From positions 1 to 64,000 of the forward strand of contig JBCCQA010000027.1 in NCBI GenBank assembly GCA_039024635.1: 64,000 nt of DNA, written 5' to 3'. Below the pieces are notes generated by a model. That model saw only the letters and a list, made by a program, of their open reading frames with translations, had not been told where the DNA came from and searched no databases. Made by a program: the position numbers and the translations under genes. This stretch comes from Kuafuiihalomonas sp039024635. GTDB taxonomy: Bacteria; Myxococcota; Kuafuiibacteriia; Kuafuiibacteriales; Kuafuiibacteriaceae. Positions 54,107 through 63,673 of this stretch are shown piece after piece (position 1 is the stretch's first letter; every line of letters begins with the position of its first letter).

Positions 54107-55878
54107 GAGTCCTCGTCGATAATCGGAGTGCCGGTGACGCAGTCCACTTCAGGGTCGAACTCGGTCAGCAGCTTGAAGGCCGTCGATGCAGTTCGAACGG
54201 CGGGAAAGGGAGGGGAACGGAAATCAGGCGCTCGGAAGGACTGCTCGATGCAGCCGACTCGAAACACGCCGAAGTCCTGGGGATCGTCGAAGGGGGCCTG
54301 GCCCAGATAAATGAGTACTCGGTTTCGCCCCCCGTTCATCGTCTCGGCCAGGGTGATGTTCTCAATCCGGAAGTCGTAGCAGATCTGGCCCGCCTCCAAC
54401 GTCGGGACCCTGGGGTCATCCTGGTCTATCTCGTTCAGGTCCCGCTCCCGAACCTCGTAGCGGTAGGAGATGGCTCCGCGTCGAGCAGCGTCGTTGACGG
54501 CAGGGTCCGAGTGGCCACGAAGCTCGTCTCCGTTCCGGGCCGAGTCGAAGTCGAGATCGGCTCGAATGTCGTCTACTACTGGGTTGGTGCCGAAGCGGAG
54601 CTCGATGTCGTCGGGGAAGCCGTCGGCATCGGTGTCTGGAATCCGACGATTGGTCCCGACAAAACGCTCCTCACAGTCGAGAAGACCGTCACCATCAGTG
54701 TCGATGCGATCGATGCCGAAGGTGCAGTCAGCGTCACTCGGGTCCAAGGGATCGAAACCTGAACTCCCCAGCAAGACTTCGATGAAGTCGTTGAAACCGT
54801 CGCCGTCGGTGTCGGCCGAAACCGGGTCGGTTCCGAAGCGCTCCTCTTCTTCGTCGTCGAGCCCATCACCGTCGCTGTCGGCAGCCGCCCTTCCTACCTG
54901 ATCGACGGAGCTTCGAAAGAGCAGTCGAGGTCGGGCGTTGCGATTGGAGGCGACGATGTTCTTGAGCGTGAATATCCTCCGAATGCTCGTGAAATCGATG
55001 CGCAAGAAGTTGATCTCCTCGCCGTTGGGAAAGGAACGACAAGTTCCGTTGCCGATATCCGACATCGCGCACAGCAGATCCAGCGCCTCATCCGTGACGC
55101 TGATGAAGGTGCAATCATTGTTGGCCACGCACTCCTGACGGGTTGGCAAGCTCTCACACTCTTCCACGCCTCCCTCCAGGAATGTGTCTGTACAACGTGA
55201 ACCCGTTCGGAGCGCACCGAGCACGAGGGCTGTGTGGAAGTTGATGTCGGCCGGACGGAAGACTTCCTGCAGTTCGGCGATCTCGTTCATGAGCTCCAGA
55301 ATCGAGCTTCGAGTGTTGACGGGAGGATCGACCGGGTTTGGCAAGCCGTCGGAAAGGAAGATTACGATGTATCGGGAGCGCGAGAGATCCTCCTCGTCCG
55401 CGTCGAGCATGTCGGCGGAGAGCACCCGCTGCACAGCGGCCAAAGCGCCTTCATAGTCGGTGGTCGATTCCGCTACGCCCAGTCGAACGATCGCGTTCTC
55501 GATCTCCATCCGGTCGCGGGTAAAACCGTCACGAACTTGCCCGTCGCGACCGATGGTCGAGGTCAGGACCCCGACCTGGCCCGAGAACTGAACGACGCCG
55601 AAGGACACACCGGGGTCGTCGATGAAGGCGTCGACGACCTCCTGCACCGCCAAGAGCCGACGCCCCTGAGGGTCGGTCCGGTTCATGGACTGGCTGGTGT
55701 CGACCACGAAGAGGATCTTGGTTGGAAACTCGATGGTCGTCGGGTCTTCGGTACAGAAGCTCGATTCGATGGCGAGCTTGTTGTCCAGAGGCGAAGAGCC
55801 GAGGCCTTCGGTTCGGAAGAGGTCCCGATCCGAGCAGCCGAGCAGCAGCAGCGGTACGGCGAAGACCAGGCATCTCAT
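54103..55878 (-). CDS. VWA-domain lipoprotein with thrombospondin type-3-like repeats (copy 2)
   Basis: A 591-residue lipoprotein with lipobox VPLLLLGCSDRD (Cys 15). A von Willebrand factor A domain follows with an intact metal-site motif DTSQSM in ILFVVDTSQSMNRTDP, plus FGVVQFSGQV, YEGALAAVQRVLS and RYIVIFLSDGLP. Asp-rich TSP3-like calcium-binding repeats cover about residues 330-440 (DSDGDGLDDEEEERFGTDPV, DTDGDGFNDFIEVLLGS). A C-terminal conserved domain ends with YDFRIENITL, IYLGQAPFDDPQDFGVFRV. It is 3 bp from its longer paralogue upstream and overlaps the PPC gene downstream. The arrangement suggests a surface adhesive or force-bearing complex. Confidence 0.88.
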   Translation of the reverse strand: MRCLVFAVPLLLLGCSDRDLFRTEGLGSSPLDNKLAIESSFCTEDPTTIEFPTKILFVVDTSQSMNRTDPQGRRLLAVQEVVDAFIDDPGVSFGVVQFSGQVGVLTSTIGRDGQVRDGFTRDRMEIENAIVRLGVAESTTDYEGALAAVQRVLSADMLDADEEDLSRSRYIVIFLSDGLPNPVDPPVNTRSSILELMNEIAELQEVFRPADINFHTALVLGALRTGSRCTDTFLEGGVEECESLPTRQECVANNDCTFISVTDEALDLLCAMSDIGNGTCRSFPNGEEINFLRIDFTSIRRIFTLKNIVASNRNARPRLLFRSSVDQVGRAAADSDGDGLDDEEEERFGTDPVSADTDGDGFNDFIEVLLGSSGFDPLDPSDADCTFGIDRIDTDGDGLLDCEERFVGTNRRIPDTDADGFPDDIELRFGTNPVVDDIRADLDFDSARNGDELRGHSDPAVNDAARRGAISYRYEVRERDLNEIDQDDPRVPTLEAGQICYDFRIENITLAETMNGGRNRVLIYLGQAPFDDPQDFGVFRVGCIEQSFRAPDFRSPPFPAVRTASTAFKLLTEFDPEVDCVTGTPIIDEDS

Positions 55879-55881
55879 GAA

Positions 55882-57861
55882 TCAGATCCCGTCGAGAGCC
55901 CGCCGTAGTTCACACAGCTCCGAGGGGCTGATGAGATCCGGCGGCGGAATGTCCAGCTCTTCGATGAGTTCATCCTGCAGCGCTTCTCGATAGCGTGCAA
56001 ACAGGCCGGCCGGCGTGATGTCGGGCCCCGAAGCCAGACCTAGGCAGCCATCGACCGGGCTGAAGAGATCCGGCTCGATGAAGTCCTCGGGGCAGAGAAC
56101 CACTTCACCCGCCAGGGGGTCCTTGAAGTCTGGGGGCACATAGCGTCCCTGTATGCAGGCCACCTTGAATGTGCCGAAGTCCGTCGGGTCATCGCGAGGT
56201 GCCTGGGCCAGATAGACCAAAACATCGTTGCGCGCGAAACTGTCGGCTTCGCCCGGACGAGCCGCAGGCGTCCCGAGCTGCACGTTACGTACGTCGAACT
56301 CGTAGCAGCGCCCACCTTGCGGGTTGGGCTCGATTTCATCGGTCCGGTAGCGATAGGAGAGCCCAGGGGCCGCGTTGCCTTCATCGAAGAAAAGGCTGGT
56401 GTGGAATCGAACTTCGTCCGCATTCGACCGTTCGTCGAGATCGGCGTCGGGGAGGGGATTGCCGATGTCGGATACGCGGGGCTGAGAGCCCACAATGACC
56501 TCCAGTCCATCGGGAATACCGTCGGCGTCGGTATCGAAGAGAGCAGTCGACGTTCGCAACAACTGCTCTTCACACACGTTCAGGCCGTCGGCATCGACGT
56601 CTCTTCGCAGGTCCGGATCCTCGCAGCCTGGCGTCGGCACCAGAGGATCGAGCCCGTTGCGCGACCGAGAGCGCTCGATTCGGTCCGAGAATCCGTCCCC
56701 GTCCGTGTCTCGACTCTGGTCGTCCAGTCCCTCGACGATCTCGGTCTCGTCGTCGATACCGTCGCCATCGGTGTCGATGCGAAGGCCGGTGCTGGTCGCC
56801 ATGTAGTTGGTGTTGGTGACGATGAGGTTCTTCAGCGCTTGCTCTCGCTTGATGCTGGTGAGGTCGAAACCCAGGAAGTCGATCTCCTCGGCGTTGCTGA
56901 AGTCTCGGAACACACCCTGACCGATCTCGGCCATGGTCCCGAGAAGGCTACGAGCTTCGTCGGCACAAACGAAGTTGACCCCGGCGATGACGAAACAGCC
57001 ATCGGCGTTCAAGTCGTCGACGAGGCTCTGGTCGAACAGGAAGCCCGTCGACAGCCGCAGGTCACCGACCCCGAAGTTCTCGGCCAGCTCCATGATGTCC
57101 TGAACGACGTCGAAGATCTGGTAGGGCTGATTGTAGTCCTGGGAGGCCTCCAAGAACGGAAGCTGGGTGGGATTCTGACGAATGGCGTCCGGATCCTCAC
57201 AGAAGAAGATGTTGGTGTCGGCCTCGCATATTCCCGCCGCCTGACTCTCCTGAGAACAGCAGGTGGGAAAGGGGTCTCCGTCGGAAAGGAAGAGCAACAC
57301 GTAGCGGGTGCGAGCCAATTCGGCCGGCGGGCTGTCCAGCATGTCCTGGGAAAGCAGCAGGAACGCGGACGAAAGGGCGCCCTGGTAGTCGGTGACCGAG
57401 TCGGCCACGTTGAGACCATTGACGGCCGCGGTGAGCGTATCGACGTCCCGAGTGAAGGCCCCGCTGAGGTCCACGCCAAAGGGGTCGGTGGCCGAGATGT
57501 CGGTGCCTGGCCTGGTCAGAACGGCGTCCGACTCGTTGAAGCGGATGACCGCGAACTCGACGCTCGGGTTCGCGCGAAGCCGGATGATGGCCTCCTCCAC
57601 AGCCCGGGCTCGCAAGTTGTTTGGATCGACGAACTGCATCGAACCCGAGCCATCGATCATGAAGAGAATCTTGACCGGGAAGTCGGTGGCCTCGGGTGGG
57701 TCGGTGCAAAGCTCACCCTTGATGCGAAGGAGGTTGTCGACCTGCTCGACCTCGATGTTCTGGGATACGGTCAAAGGCGTATCGGTACAGCCAGCCGCAG
57801 ACAGTGCGAGGGCGGCGGCAAGGGCGGGCATGGGTCGGAGGACGTGTGCGGTTGTGAGCAT
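55882..57861 (-). CDS. VWA-domain lipoprotein with thrombospondin type-3-like repeats (copy 1)
   Basis: A 659-residue lipoprotein starting at ATG 57861, chosen for its signal peptide (PALAAALALSAAGCTD, lipobox Cys about 25) and AGGAG upstream. The VWA domain has an intact metal site (ILFMIDGSGSMQFVDP), FAVIRFNESDAVL and TRYVLLFLSDGDPFPTC. TSP3-like repeats follow (DTDGDGIDDETEIVEGLDD, DTDGDGFSDRIERSRS). A C-terminal module matches that of copy 2 (YEFDVRNVQLG, VYLAQAPRDDPTDFGTFKV). An upstream in-frame ATG at 57924 would add 21 residues without a better signal. Paralogous to the downstream gene over most of its length. Confidence 0.88.
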   Translation of the reverse strand: MLTTAHVLRPMPALAAALALSAAGCTDTPLTVSQNIEVEQVDNLLRIKGELCTDPPEATDFPVKILFMIDGSGSMQFVDPNNLRARAVEEAIIRLRANPSVEFAVIRFNESDAVLTRPGTDISATDPFGVDLSGAFTRDVDTLTAAVNGLNVADSVTDYQGALSSAFLLLSQDMLDSPPAELARTRYVLLFLSDGDPFPTCCSQESQAAGICEADTNIFFCEDPDAIRQNPTQLPFLEASQDYNQPYQIFDVVQDIMELAENFGVGDLRLSTGFLFDQSLVDDLNADGCFVIAGVNFVCADEARSLLGTMAEIGQGVFRDFSNAEEIDFLGFDLTSIKREQALKNLIVTNTNYMATSTGLRIDTDGDGIDDETEIVEGLDDQSRDTDGDGFSDRIERSRSRNGLDPLVPTPGCEDPDLRRDVDADGLNVCEEQLLRTSTALFDTDADGIPDGLEVIVGSQPRVSDIGNPLPDADLDERSNADEVRFHTSLFFDEGNAAPGLSYRYRTDEIEPNPQGGRCYEFDVRNVQLGTPAARPGEADSFARNDVLVYLAQAPRDDPTDFGTFKVACIQGRYVPPDFKDPLAGEVVLCPEDFIEPDLFSPVDGCLGLASGPDITPAGLFARYREALQDELIEELDIPPPDLISPSELCELRRALDGI

Positions 57862-57880
57862 CAAGGTCTCCTCACGACGA

Positions 57881-57911
57881 AAGCCGGGGTCGCTCGTGGC
57901 GACCCCGGCTT
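57881..57911 (-). terminator. Strong hairpin between the MYXO-CTERM and VWA lipoprotein genes
   Basis: A perfect 13-bp stem (AAGCCGGGGTCGC at 57881-57893 and GCGACCCCGGCTT at 57899-57911) with a 5-nt loop. It extends to ACGA/TCGT with one bulged A. It sits in the 98-bp gap downstream of the MYXO-CTERM gene and just upstream of the next gene's ribosome binding site. The U-tract after it is short (TTT), so it may be a partial terminator, attenuator or mRNA-stability element. Confidence 0.7.
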
Positions 57912-57959
57912 CGTCTCGTTTCATCTAACTCGGCTTTGGAGCCGAATTCAATTCAGGCA

Positions 57960-59294
<1,335 letters not shown>

Positions 59295-59503
59295 GCCTGG
59301 TCTCTTCAGCACGGTCCGTGCCAACGCCGAGAGCCTCCTACGCGACGGCCTGAGCTTCAATCCGGGGCCCCCATCCCCCAGTGCCCCGGAGGACCAGGGG
59401 GCTGAGCCCCCCATCCGGTGTAAGTGAAGGTGTTGCGTCCGGGCCTCTTGTCCTCCAACCCCCTGATTTGACTTGGCCCTTGGACGACTATAGCCCTTCC
59501 GAC
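59295..59503. other. Divergent intergenic region, largest in the window
   Basis: 209 bp between the MYXO-CTERM gene and the glt-like operon. It contains a GC-rich middle (GGGGGC, GGGCCCCCATCCCCC-type runs) and, at its right end, the candidate promoter listed separately. No RNA gene was recognised. Confidence 0.5.
59468..59494 (+). promoter_or_regulatory. Candidate promoter of the glt-like operon
   Basis: TTGACT (59468-59473) and TATAGC (59489-59494) with a 15-bp spacer, just upstream of ATG 59504. Predicted transcription would start almost at the start codon, giving a leaderless or very short leader. The spacer is shorter than the optimal 17 bp, so confidence is limited. Confidence 0.35.
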
Positions 59504-59848
59504 ATGTCCCGTTGGGTCCTCGTGTTCGCGCTGCTCTTTGGAGCGGCCGAGATGCTGGCGCTCGCCCTCCCCGCGACGGCGGAGGCCGCACCCCAGCGTC
59601 GCCGCCGGAGACGGCGCCCTGCGCCGCCGCCTCCTCCGGCAGAACCACCCAAGCCGCCGCCGGGCGGATTCCGTGGGCCCACCCGCATCGACTTCGACGA
59701 CCGGCTCATCCAAGGCCAGACCAACAAGAGTGGGGCCGTCGTTCTATTCAGTCGAAAGGCCTCCAACATCTCGTCCATGGTTCGACGACGGAAGTCGTTC
59801 AAGCACCTTACGATCCAGACGGTCTACGACGAGGGCGAGAGTCGATGA
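59504..59848 (+). CDS. Small exported protein of the glt-like operon
   Basis: A 114-residue protein with a signal peptide (WVLVFALLFGAAEMLALALP) ending near ATAEA. An Arg and Pro run follows (PQRRRRRRRPAPPPPPAEP), then a conserved-looking tail (PTRIDFDDRLIQGQTNKSG and AVVLFSRKASNISSMVRRRK). Small proteins with this tail accompany motility or FHA genes in Myxococcota, but I could not assign a name. Its TGA overlaps the start of the GltG-like gene as ATGA, so the two are co-translated. Confidence 0.72.
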   Translation: MSRWVLVFALLFGAAEMLALALPATAEAAPQRRRRRRRPAPPPPPAEPPKPPPGGFRGPTRIDFDDRLIQGQTNKSGAVVLFSRKASNISSMVRRRKSFKHLTIQTVYDEGESR

Positions 59849-62154
59849 GCCAAGCCCTCCTCCAGGTCTTCGTTTTCCGATCCGGAAGTTACGTCGGCTC
59901 CGAAGTCTTTACCGAGCCCGAGATCGTCATCGGAAGCGGCGAAGGCGTCGACCTGTTCATCGAAGAGGCGGCGGCCAACCACGCCATTCTCAACCGCAAC
60001 GACGGCCAAGCCACGCTCCTCGATCTAGGTTCGCCTCAGGGAACCAAGGTCAACCGAGCGCCGATTCAGCACTGTTACGTATCACCTCGAGACGAGATCC
60101 AGATCGCGGGCCACACGCTCAAGCTGAAGTTCGTTCAGCCCGCGCGAACGAGCCCCAAGGCACCGCCGCCAGTGGCTCCGCCGCCCGCAGCACCAGTCGA
60201 AACGCTGGCGGCGAGGCAGCGAAGCGAAGCTGCGCCCGCAGGCTCCATCGAAGATCTCATCTCCAACGAGCTGGCCAACGATTCCGCACCATTGAGCCCA
60301 GACGTCATCGCGTCGGTAGACCTACCACATACGCCCGATCTCAGCGCCATGAGCGATTTCGGCAGCCTCGACGATGCCCTGAATTCGGCCTTCGTCTCTC
60401 GAGAAGACGAGGCAATTCCCGTCGCGCCACCCCAGAGCGGCGACGACCAGCTCCCCCTTCAGGCCGGCTTCGAGCCCGAGACGAGACAGATGGTGCCGGC
60501 GGCACCGCCCCGCAACACGGAGCTACCGAGCTTCGAGTCCGACGCGCCCGTCGCCCTCCCCTCCTCGGCCTTTCCCGAGCCCGCTGCCTCCCAGCCCTCC
60601 TTCCCGAGCGATGGCCCGACCGAGGCCGTCGAACCCGACTTATCGATGGTTCAAGCTCTGGACACGGCCCAGGCCCCGCTACCTGACCCCTTCGACGGTC
60701 TGGCCGCCTCGGCCGAGATCGAAGACGACGACCCGCCGGACGAGGACGAGATTGAAGCGGAGCGGGATGCGGACTTCTCTCTCGTCGAGAAGCTCATCCA
60801 GGAGGGCAACGTCCGAGAGGGCAAGGAAGCCTTGGAGCTCCTTTGTCATCGAGACGACGCCCTCAAGGCGGCGACGATGATCTCCAGGAAGGGCGAGAAG
60901 ATCGTCCTTGGTCGCCGTCGACAGAACCAGATCGTCCCTGACGGCGGCCACAAAGGCATGCCCCTCGCCAAGGTCCTGGACACGGGCAAGGCCGAGGTCA
61001 GAGTCCCTGCCAGCGCCGAAGGCTTCGTCCTTCAGTCCGGTAAGCGCGTCCCCCTCGACCAGCTCAAGACCCCCGAACGCGTCGTCAATAAGAAGGCCGA
61101 CGCTTATCGAGTGCCTCTGGCCGCTGGCGCCCAGATGCACATGAACCTGGGCGACACGAGCTACTTTCTACGTTTCGTCGATCCGCCCAAGGTCAAGCAA
61201 GAGCCCTTCCGCCTCGTGATCGACAAGATCGTTCAGTACGCGGTCGGCGGGGCGGTTGGCGTGCACCTCGTGGCCTTCCTGGTCATTGGACTGATGTCTT
61301 CGGGCGAGAAGTTCAGTGATCTGGCCACCGAGCAGTGGGCCGAGCCTACTTTGGAGGAGATCCGAGACGTCGAGATCGAGCCGGAGCCGGAACCAGAGCC
61401 GGAGCCGGAGCCCATTGCCGAGCCTGAGCCCGAGCCTCCGCCGCCGGAACCCAAGCAGAAACCAAAGCCGACGCCCAAGCGTCGTCAAAAGGCCAAGCCC
61501 GAGCCGACCGCAGCCGAGCCAAAAGGCGCGCCTGCGAAGGAGGTCAAGAAGGCAGGTGTCCTGGGCGCAATGGGCAAGCTCAACTTGGCCGCTCCGGGCA
61601 AGAAGGCCATGGTCCAGGCGGTCTCCAACGTCGACGCAGTGAAAACGCCGGGCGGCAGCAATTACAGAGTCGGGGCCCTGGTCGGCAAGACGCCGAGCTC
61701 AAAGCTCAGCGTCGGGGGCGGCGGGGGCGGAAAGCTCCTGACTCGAGGCAGCGCCTCGCTCCTCAAGGGCGGAAGTGGACTGGCCAAGATCGGAAAGAAG
61801 GGAGGCTCGGTCCGGGGCAAGGTCGCAAGGGCCAGCAGCCGCCGACTGCAGTCTCAAGGCTCCATCGACCGCAACGCCGTGCTCAAGGTCATCAACAGCC
61901 ACATCAGCGAGGTCCAATACTGCTATGAAAAGAATCTACTCAAAGACCCGAGCCTGAAGGGAAAGGTGTCCGTCGAGTGGACCATCGGCGGCTCCGGCTC
62001 GGTGACGCGCGTACGGCAGAAGACCTCCACCTTGCGCAGCCCCCAGGTGTCGAGCTGCATCCTTCAGGCGATCAAACGCTGGCGCTTCCCCAAGCCCACC
62101 GGCGGCAACGTCACCATCTCTTTCCCCTTCGTCTTCTCTCAATCTCAGTTCTGA
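59845..62154 (+). CDS. gltG: GltG-like FHA/TM/TonB-like protein (AgmX/PglI C-terminal domain)
   Basis: A 769-residue inner-membrane protein. Residues 1-95 form an FHA domain (PEIVIGSGEGVDLFIEEAAA, LDLGSPQGTKVNRAPI), which binds phosphothreonine. A long Pro/Ala/Asp-rich cytoplasmic linker follows. A second FHA-like or GYF-type segment near 360-450 (KIVLGRRRQNQIVPDGG) precedes one TM span at about residues 462-485 (YAVGGAVGVHLVAFLVIGLM). A Glu-Pro and Lys-Pro-rich periplasmic stretch spans the wall and ends in a TonB-like AgmX/PglI C-terminal domain (VLKVINSHISEVQYCYEK, GKVSVEWTIGGSGSVTRV, AIKRWRFPKPTGGNVTISF). In M. xanthus GltG belongs to the Glt envelope complex at focal adhesions. Here it is encoded with outer-membrane barrels, fitting a trans-envelope machine. 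Confidence 0.85.
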   Translation: MSQALLQVFVFRSGSYVGSEVFTEPEIVIGSGEGVDLFIEEAAANHAILNRNDGQATLLDLGSPQGTKVNRAPIQHCYVSPRDEIQIAGHTLKLKFVQPARTSPKAPPPVAPPPAAPVETLAARQRSEAAPAGSIEDLISNELANDSAPLSPDVIASVDLPHTPDLSAMSDFGSLDDALNSAFVSREDEAIPVAPPQSGDDQLPLQAGFEPETRQMVPAAPPRNTELPSFESDAPVALPSSAFPEPAASQPSFPSDGPTEAVEPDLSMVQALDTAQAPLPDPFDGLAASAEIEDDDPPDEDEIEAERDADFSLVEKLIQEGNVREGKEALELLCHRDDALKAATMISRKGEKIVLGRRRQNQIVPDGGHKGMPLAKVLDTGKAEVRVPASAEGFVLQSGKRVPLDQLKTPERVVNKKADAYRVPLAAGAQMHMNLGDTSYFLRFVDPPKVKQEPFRLVIDKIVQYAVGGAVGVHLVAFLVIGLMSSGEKFSDLATEQWAEPTLEEIRDVEIEPEPEPEPEPEPIAEPEPEPPPPEPKQKPKPTPKRRQKAKPEPTAAEPKGAPAKEVKKAGVLGAMGKLNLAAPGKKAMVQAVSNVDAVKTPGGSNYRVGALVGKTPSSKLSVGGGGGGKLLTRGSASLLKGGSGLAKIGKKGGSVRGKVARASSRRLQSQGSIDRNAVLKVINSHISEVQYCYEKNLLKDPSLKGKVSVEWTIGGSGSVTRVRQKTSTLRSPQVSSCILQAIKRWRFPKPTGGNVTISFPFVFSQSQF

Positions 62155-62168
62155 CTTAGCCTCTCGTC

Positions 62169-62900
62169 ATGCGCGCCCTTCTTTGCACAGTGCTCCTGGC
62201 CGTGACGGCGTCGTCGGCACAGGCCCAGGGCCTGGAGTCCTACGACGAGGTCGCAGTCCAGAAGCGCAAGTACCAACTCGCCAACGAGCTCCGACTGTCC
62301 GTCGGGACCCTGCCCATCGATCCCTATCGGAAGGGCTTTGCCGGCAGCTTGAGCTTCACCCGACACTTCAATCAGTTCCTGGCTTGGGAGATCTTCCATG
62401 CCTCCTTCAGCCTCCTCACACGCACCGATCTTTCGGAAGAACTCATAAACGTGTTCGGCGCCAACCCCGAGTCCAACCGCTTTGCTGCGCCTCGAATGGT
62501 CCTAACGACCGGAATCGAGCTGACGCCCCTGTACGGAAAGTGGGCGCTTCTCAATGACGGTCAGATTCATCACGCCTTCATCGTCGGCGGCTACGGCGGA
62601 GTCATCTTCGGGAACCGCGTAGAGGAGCGCAGTCGAGCGATCACCGGCTTCGATGTGAGCCGCACTCTGAGCGACGTCCGACCCTCTTTCGGACCCGGCA
62701 TCGGCTATCGCGTCTACCTCAACAACAGCTTCTCTCTCCGAGTGGACACGAGGCTCCTCTTCTCCATTCGACCCGACTACGGGCTCGACCCCACCATCAC
62801 CGCCGACCCCGACACCGGCGAGGTACCGAGTCAGTTCGGCGTGGATTCGGTACTACTCATCAACCTGGGGCTGGCCTGGAACTTCGGAGCGGACGTATGA
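62169..62900 (+). CDS. Outer-membrane beta-barrel protein, GltA/GltB-like
   Basis: A 243-residue exported barrel protein with a signal peptide (LCTVLLAVTASSAQAQ). The body has alternating beta strands with GFAGSLSFTRHFNQFLAWEI, ELTPLYGKWALLND, FIVGGYGGVIFGN and VDTRLLFSIRPDY, and ends LINLGLAWNFGADV as barrels do. Two such paralogues (GltA and GltB) form the outer-membrane part of the Glt complex in myxobacteria; which of the two this is could not be fixed. It follows the GltG-like gene by 14 bp and overlaps its paralogue by 4 bp. Confidence 0.8.
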   Translation: MRALLCTVLLAVTASSAQAQGLESYDEVAVQKRKYQLANELRLSVGTLPIDPYRKGFAGSLSFTRHFNQFLAWEIFHASFSLLTRTDLSEELINVFGANPESNRFAAPRMVLTTGIELTPLYGKWALLNDGQIHHAFIVGGYGGVIFGNRVEERSRAITGFDVSRTLSDVRPSFGPGIGYRVYLNNSFSLRVDTRLLFSIRPDYGLDPTITADPDTGEVPSQFGVDSVLLINLGLAWNFGADV

Positions 62901-63673
62901 AGCGCCTACTTTTGGCCGCGATGCTGCTCGCGCCCTCCGGCTCGGCTTGGGCCGGAATCGAGGAGCAGCTCCGAAGCGGGGAGATCATCGCCGTCGACGA
63001 GCGGCCCTATCGGATGATCCACGAGTTCTCGGTCAGCGGCGGCGTCATTCCAACCGATGCCTACTACCTCGGCATCTCCTTAGGCGGAGCCTACACCCTT
63101 CATCTGTCCGACATCTGGGCTTGGGAGGCCTTCAACTTTCAGTACAGCGCCAACGTCTCCACCGATTTGGAGTCGGAGCTCCTGGAGGCCTTCGAGGTCA
63201 CGCCCGAGCGAGACCCCCGTCTTCAGTACCTGCTCACCTCTTCCCTGGTGGTCACGCCCCTGTTCGGAAAGCAGGCCGTGCTCAACAAGGGCATCGTCTT
63301 TCAGGGCGTCCACTTCGCTCTCGGCGGCGGCGTGGCCAATTTCGCGGGCGATGACGCCGACGACGCCTTTCTACCCCAGCTGAGTTTCGGCCCCGGACTG
63401 CGCTTCTTCCTCGGCCAGGCTGTATCGACCCGACTCGATCTGCGGGGCATTGCGGCCTTCGACGCAGTCGCCGACAGCCTGGAGGTCGAGTTCCTTTTCC
63501 ACAGCTACCTGTCTTTCTCCTTCAACTTCGGAAAGAAGCGAGCGACCGAGTTGGGCGACGAGGAGCTGGTCGACGAGTCGACGGGCTACGAGAAGCTCGA
63601 CGAGCTCTATCCCGGCAGCGACCCCTCGGTGGTTGTGCTTCGGGAGGGCGCGGAGGACGACGATGAGGACTGA
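62897..63673 (+). CDS. Outer-membrane beta-barrel protein, GltA/GltB-like paralogue
   Basis: A 258-residue barrel protein with a signal peptide (LLLAAMLLAPSGSAWA). The strands ISLGGAYTLHLSDIWAWEAF, VVTPLFGKQAVLNKGIVF and VHFALGGGVANF parallel those of the upstream gene (AWE and TPLxGK are shared). The C-terminal 50 residues are acidic and polar (KKRATELGDEELVDE, ending GAEDDDED), an extension absent from the upstream paralogue. It overlaps the upstream gene as ATGA and the GltC-like gene by 11 bp. Confidence 0.8.
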   Translation: MKRLLLAAMLLAPSGSAWAGIEEQLRSGEIIAVDERPYRMIHEFSVSGGVIPTDAYYLGISLGGAYTLHLSDIWAWEAFNFQYSANVSTDLESELLEAFEVTPERDPRLQYLLTSSLVVTPLFGKQAVLNKGIVFQGVHFALGGGVANFAGDDADDAFLPQLSFGPGLRFFLGQAVSTRLDLRGIAAFDAVADSLEVEFLFHSYLSFSFNFGKKRATELGDEELVDESTGYEKLDELYPGSDPSVVVLREGAEDDDED

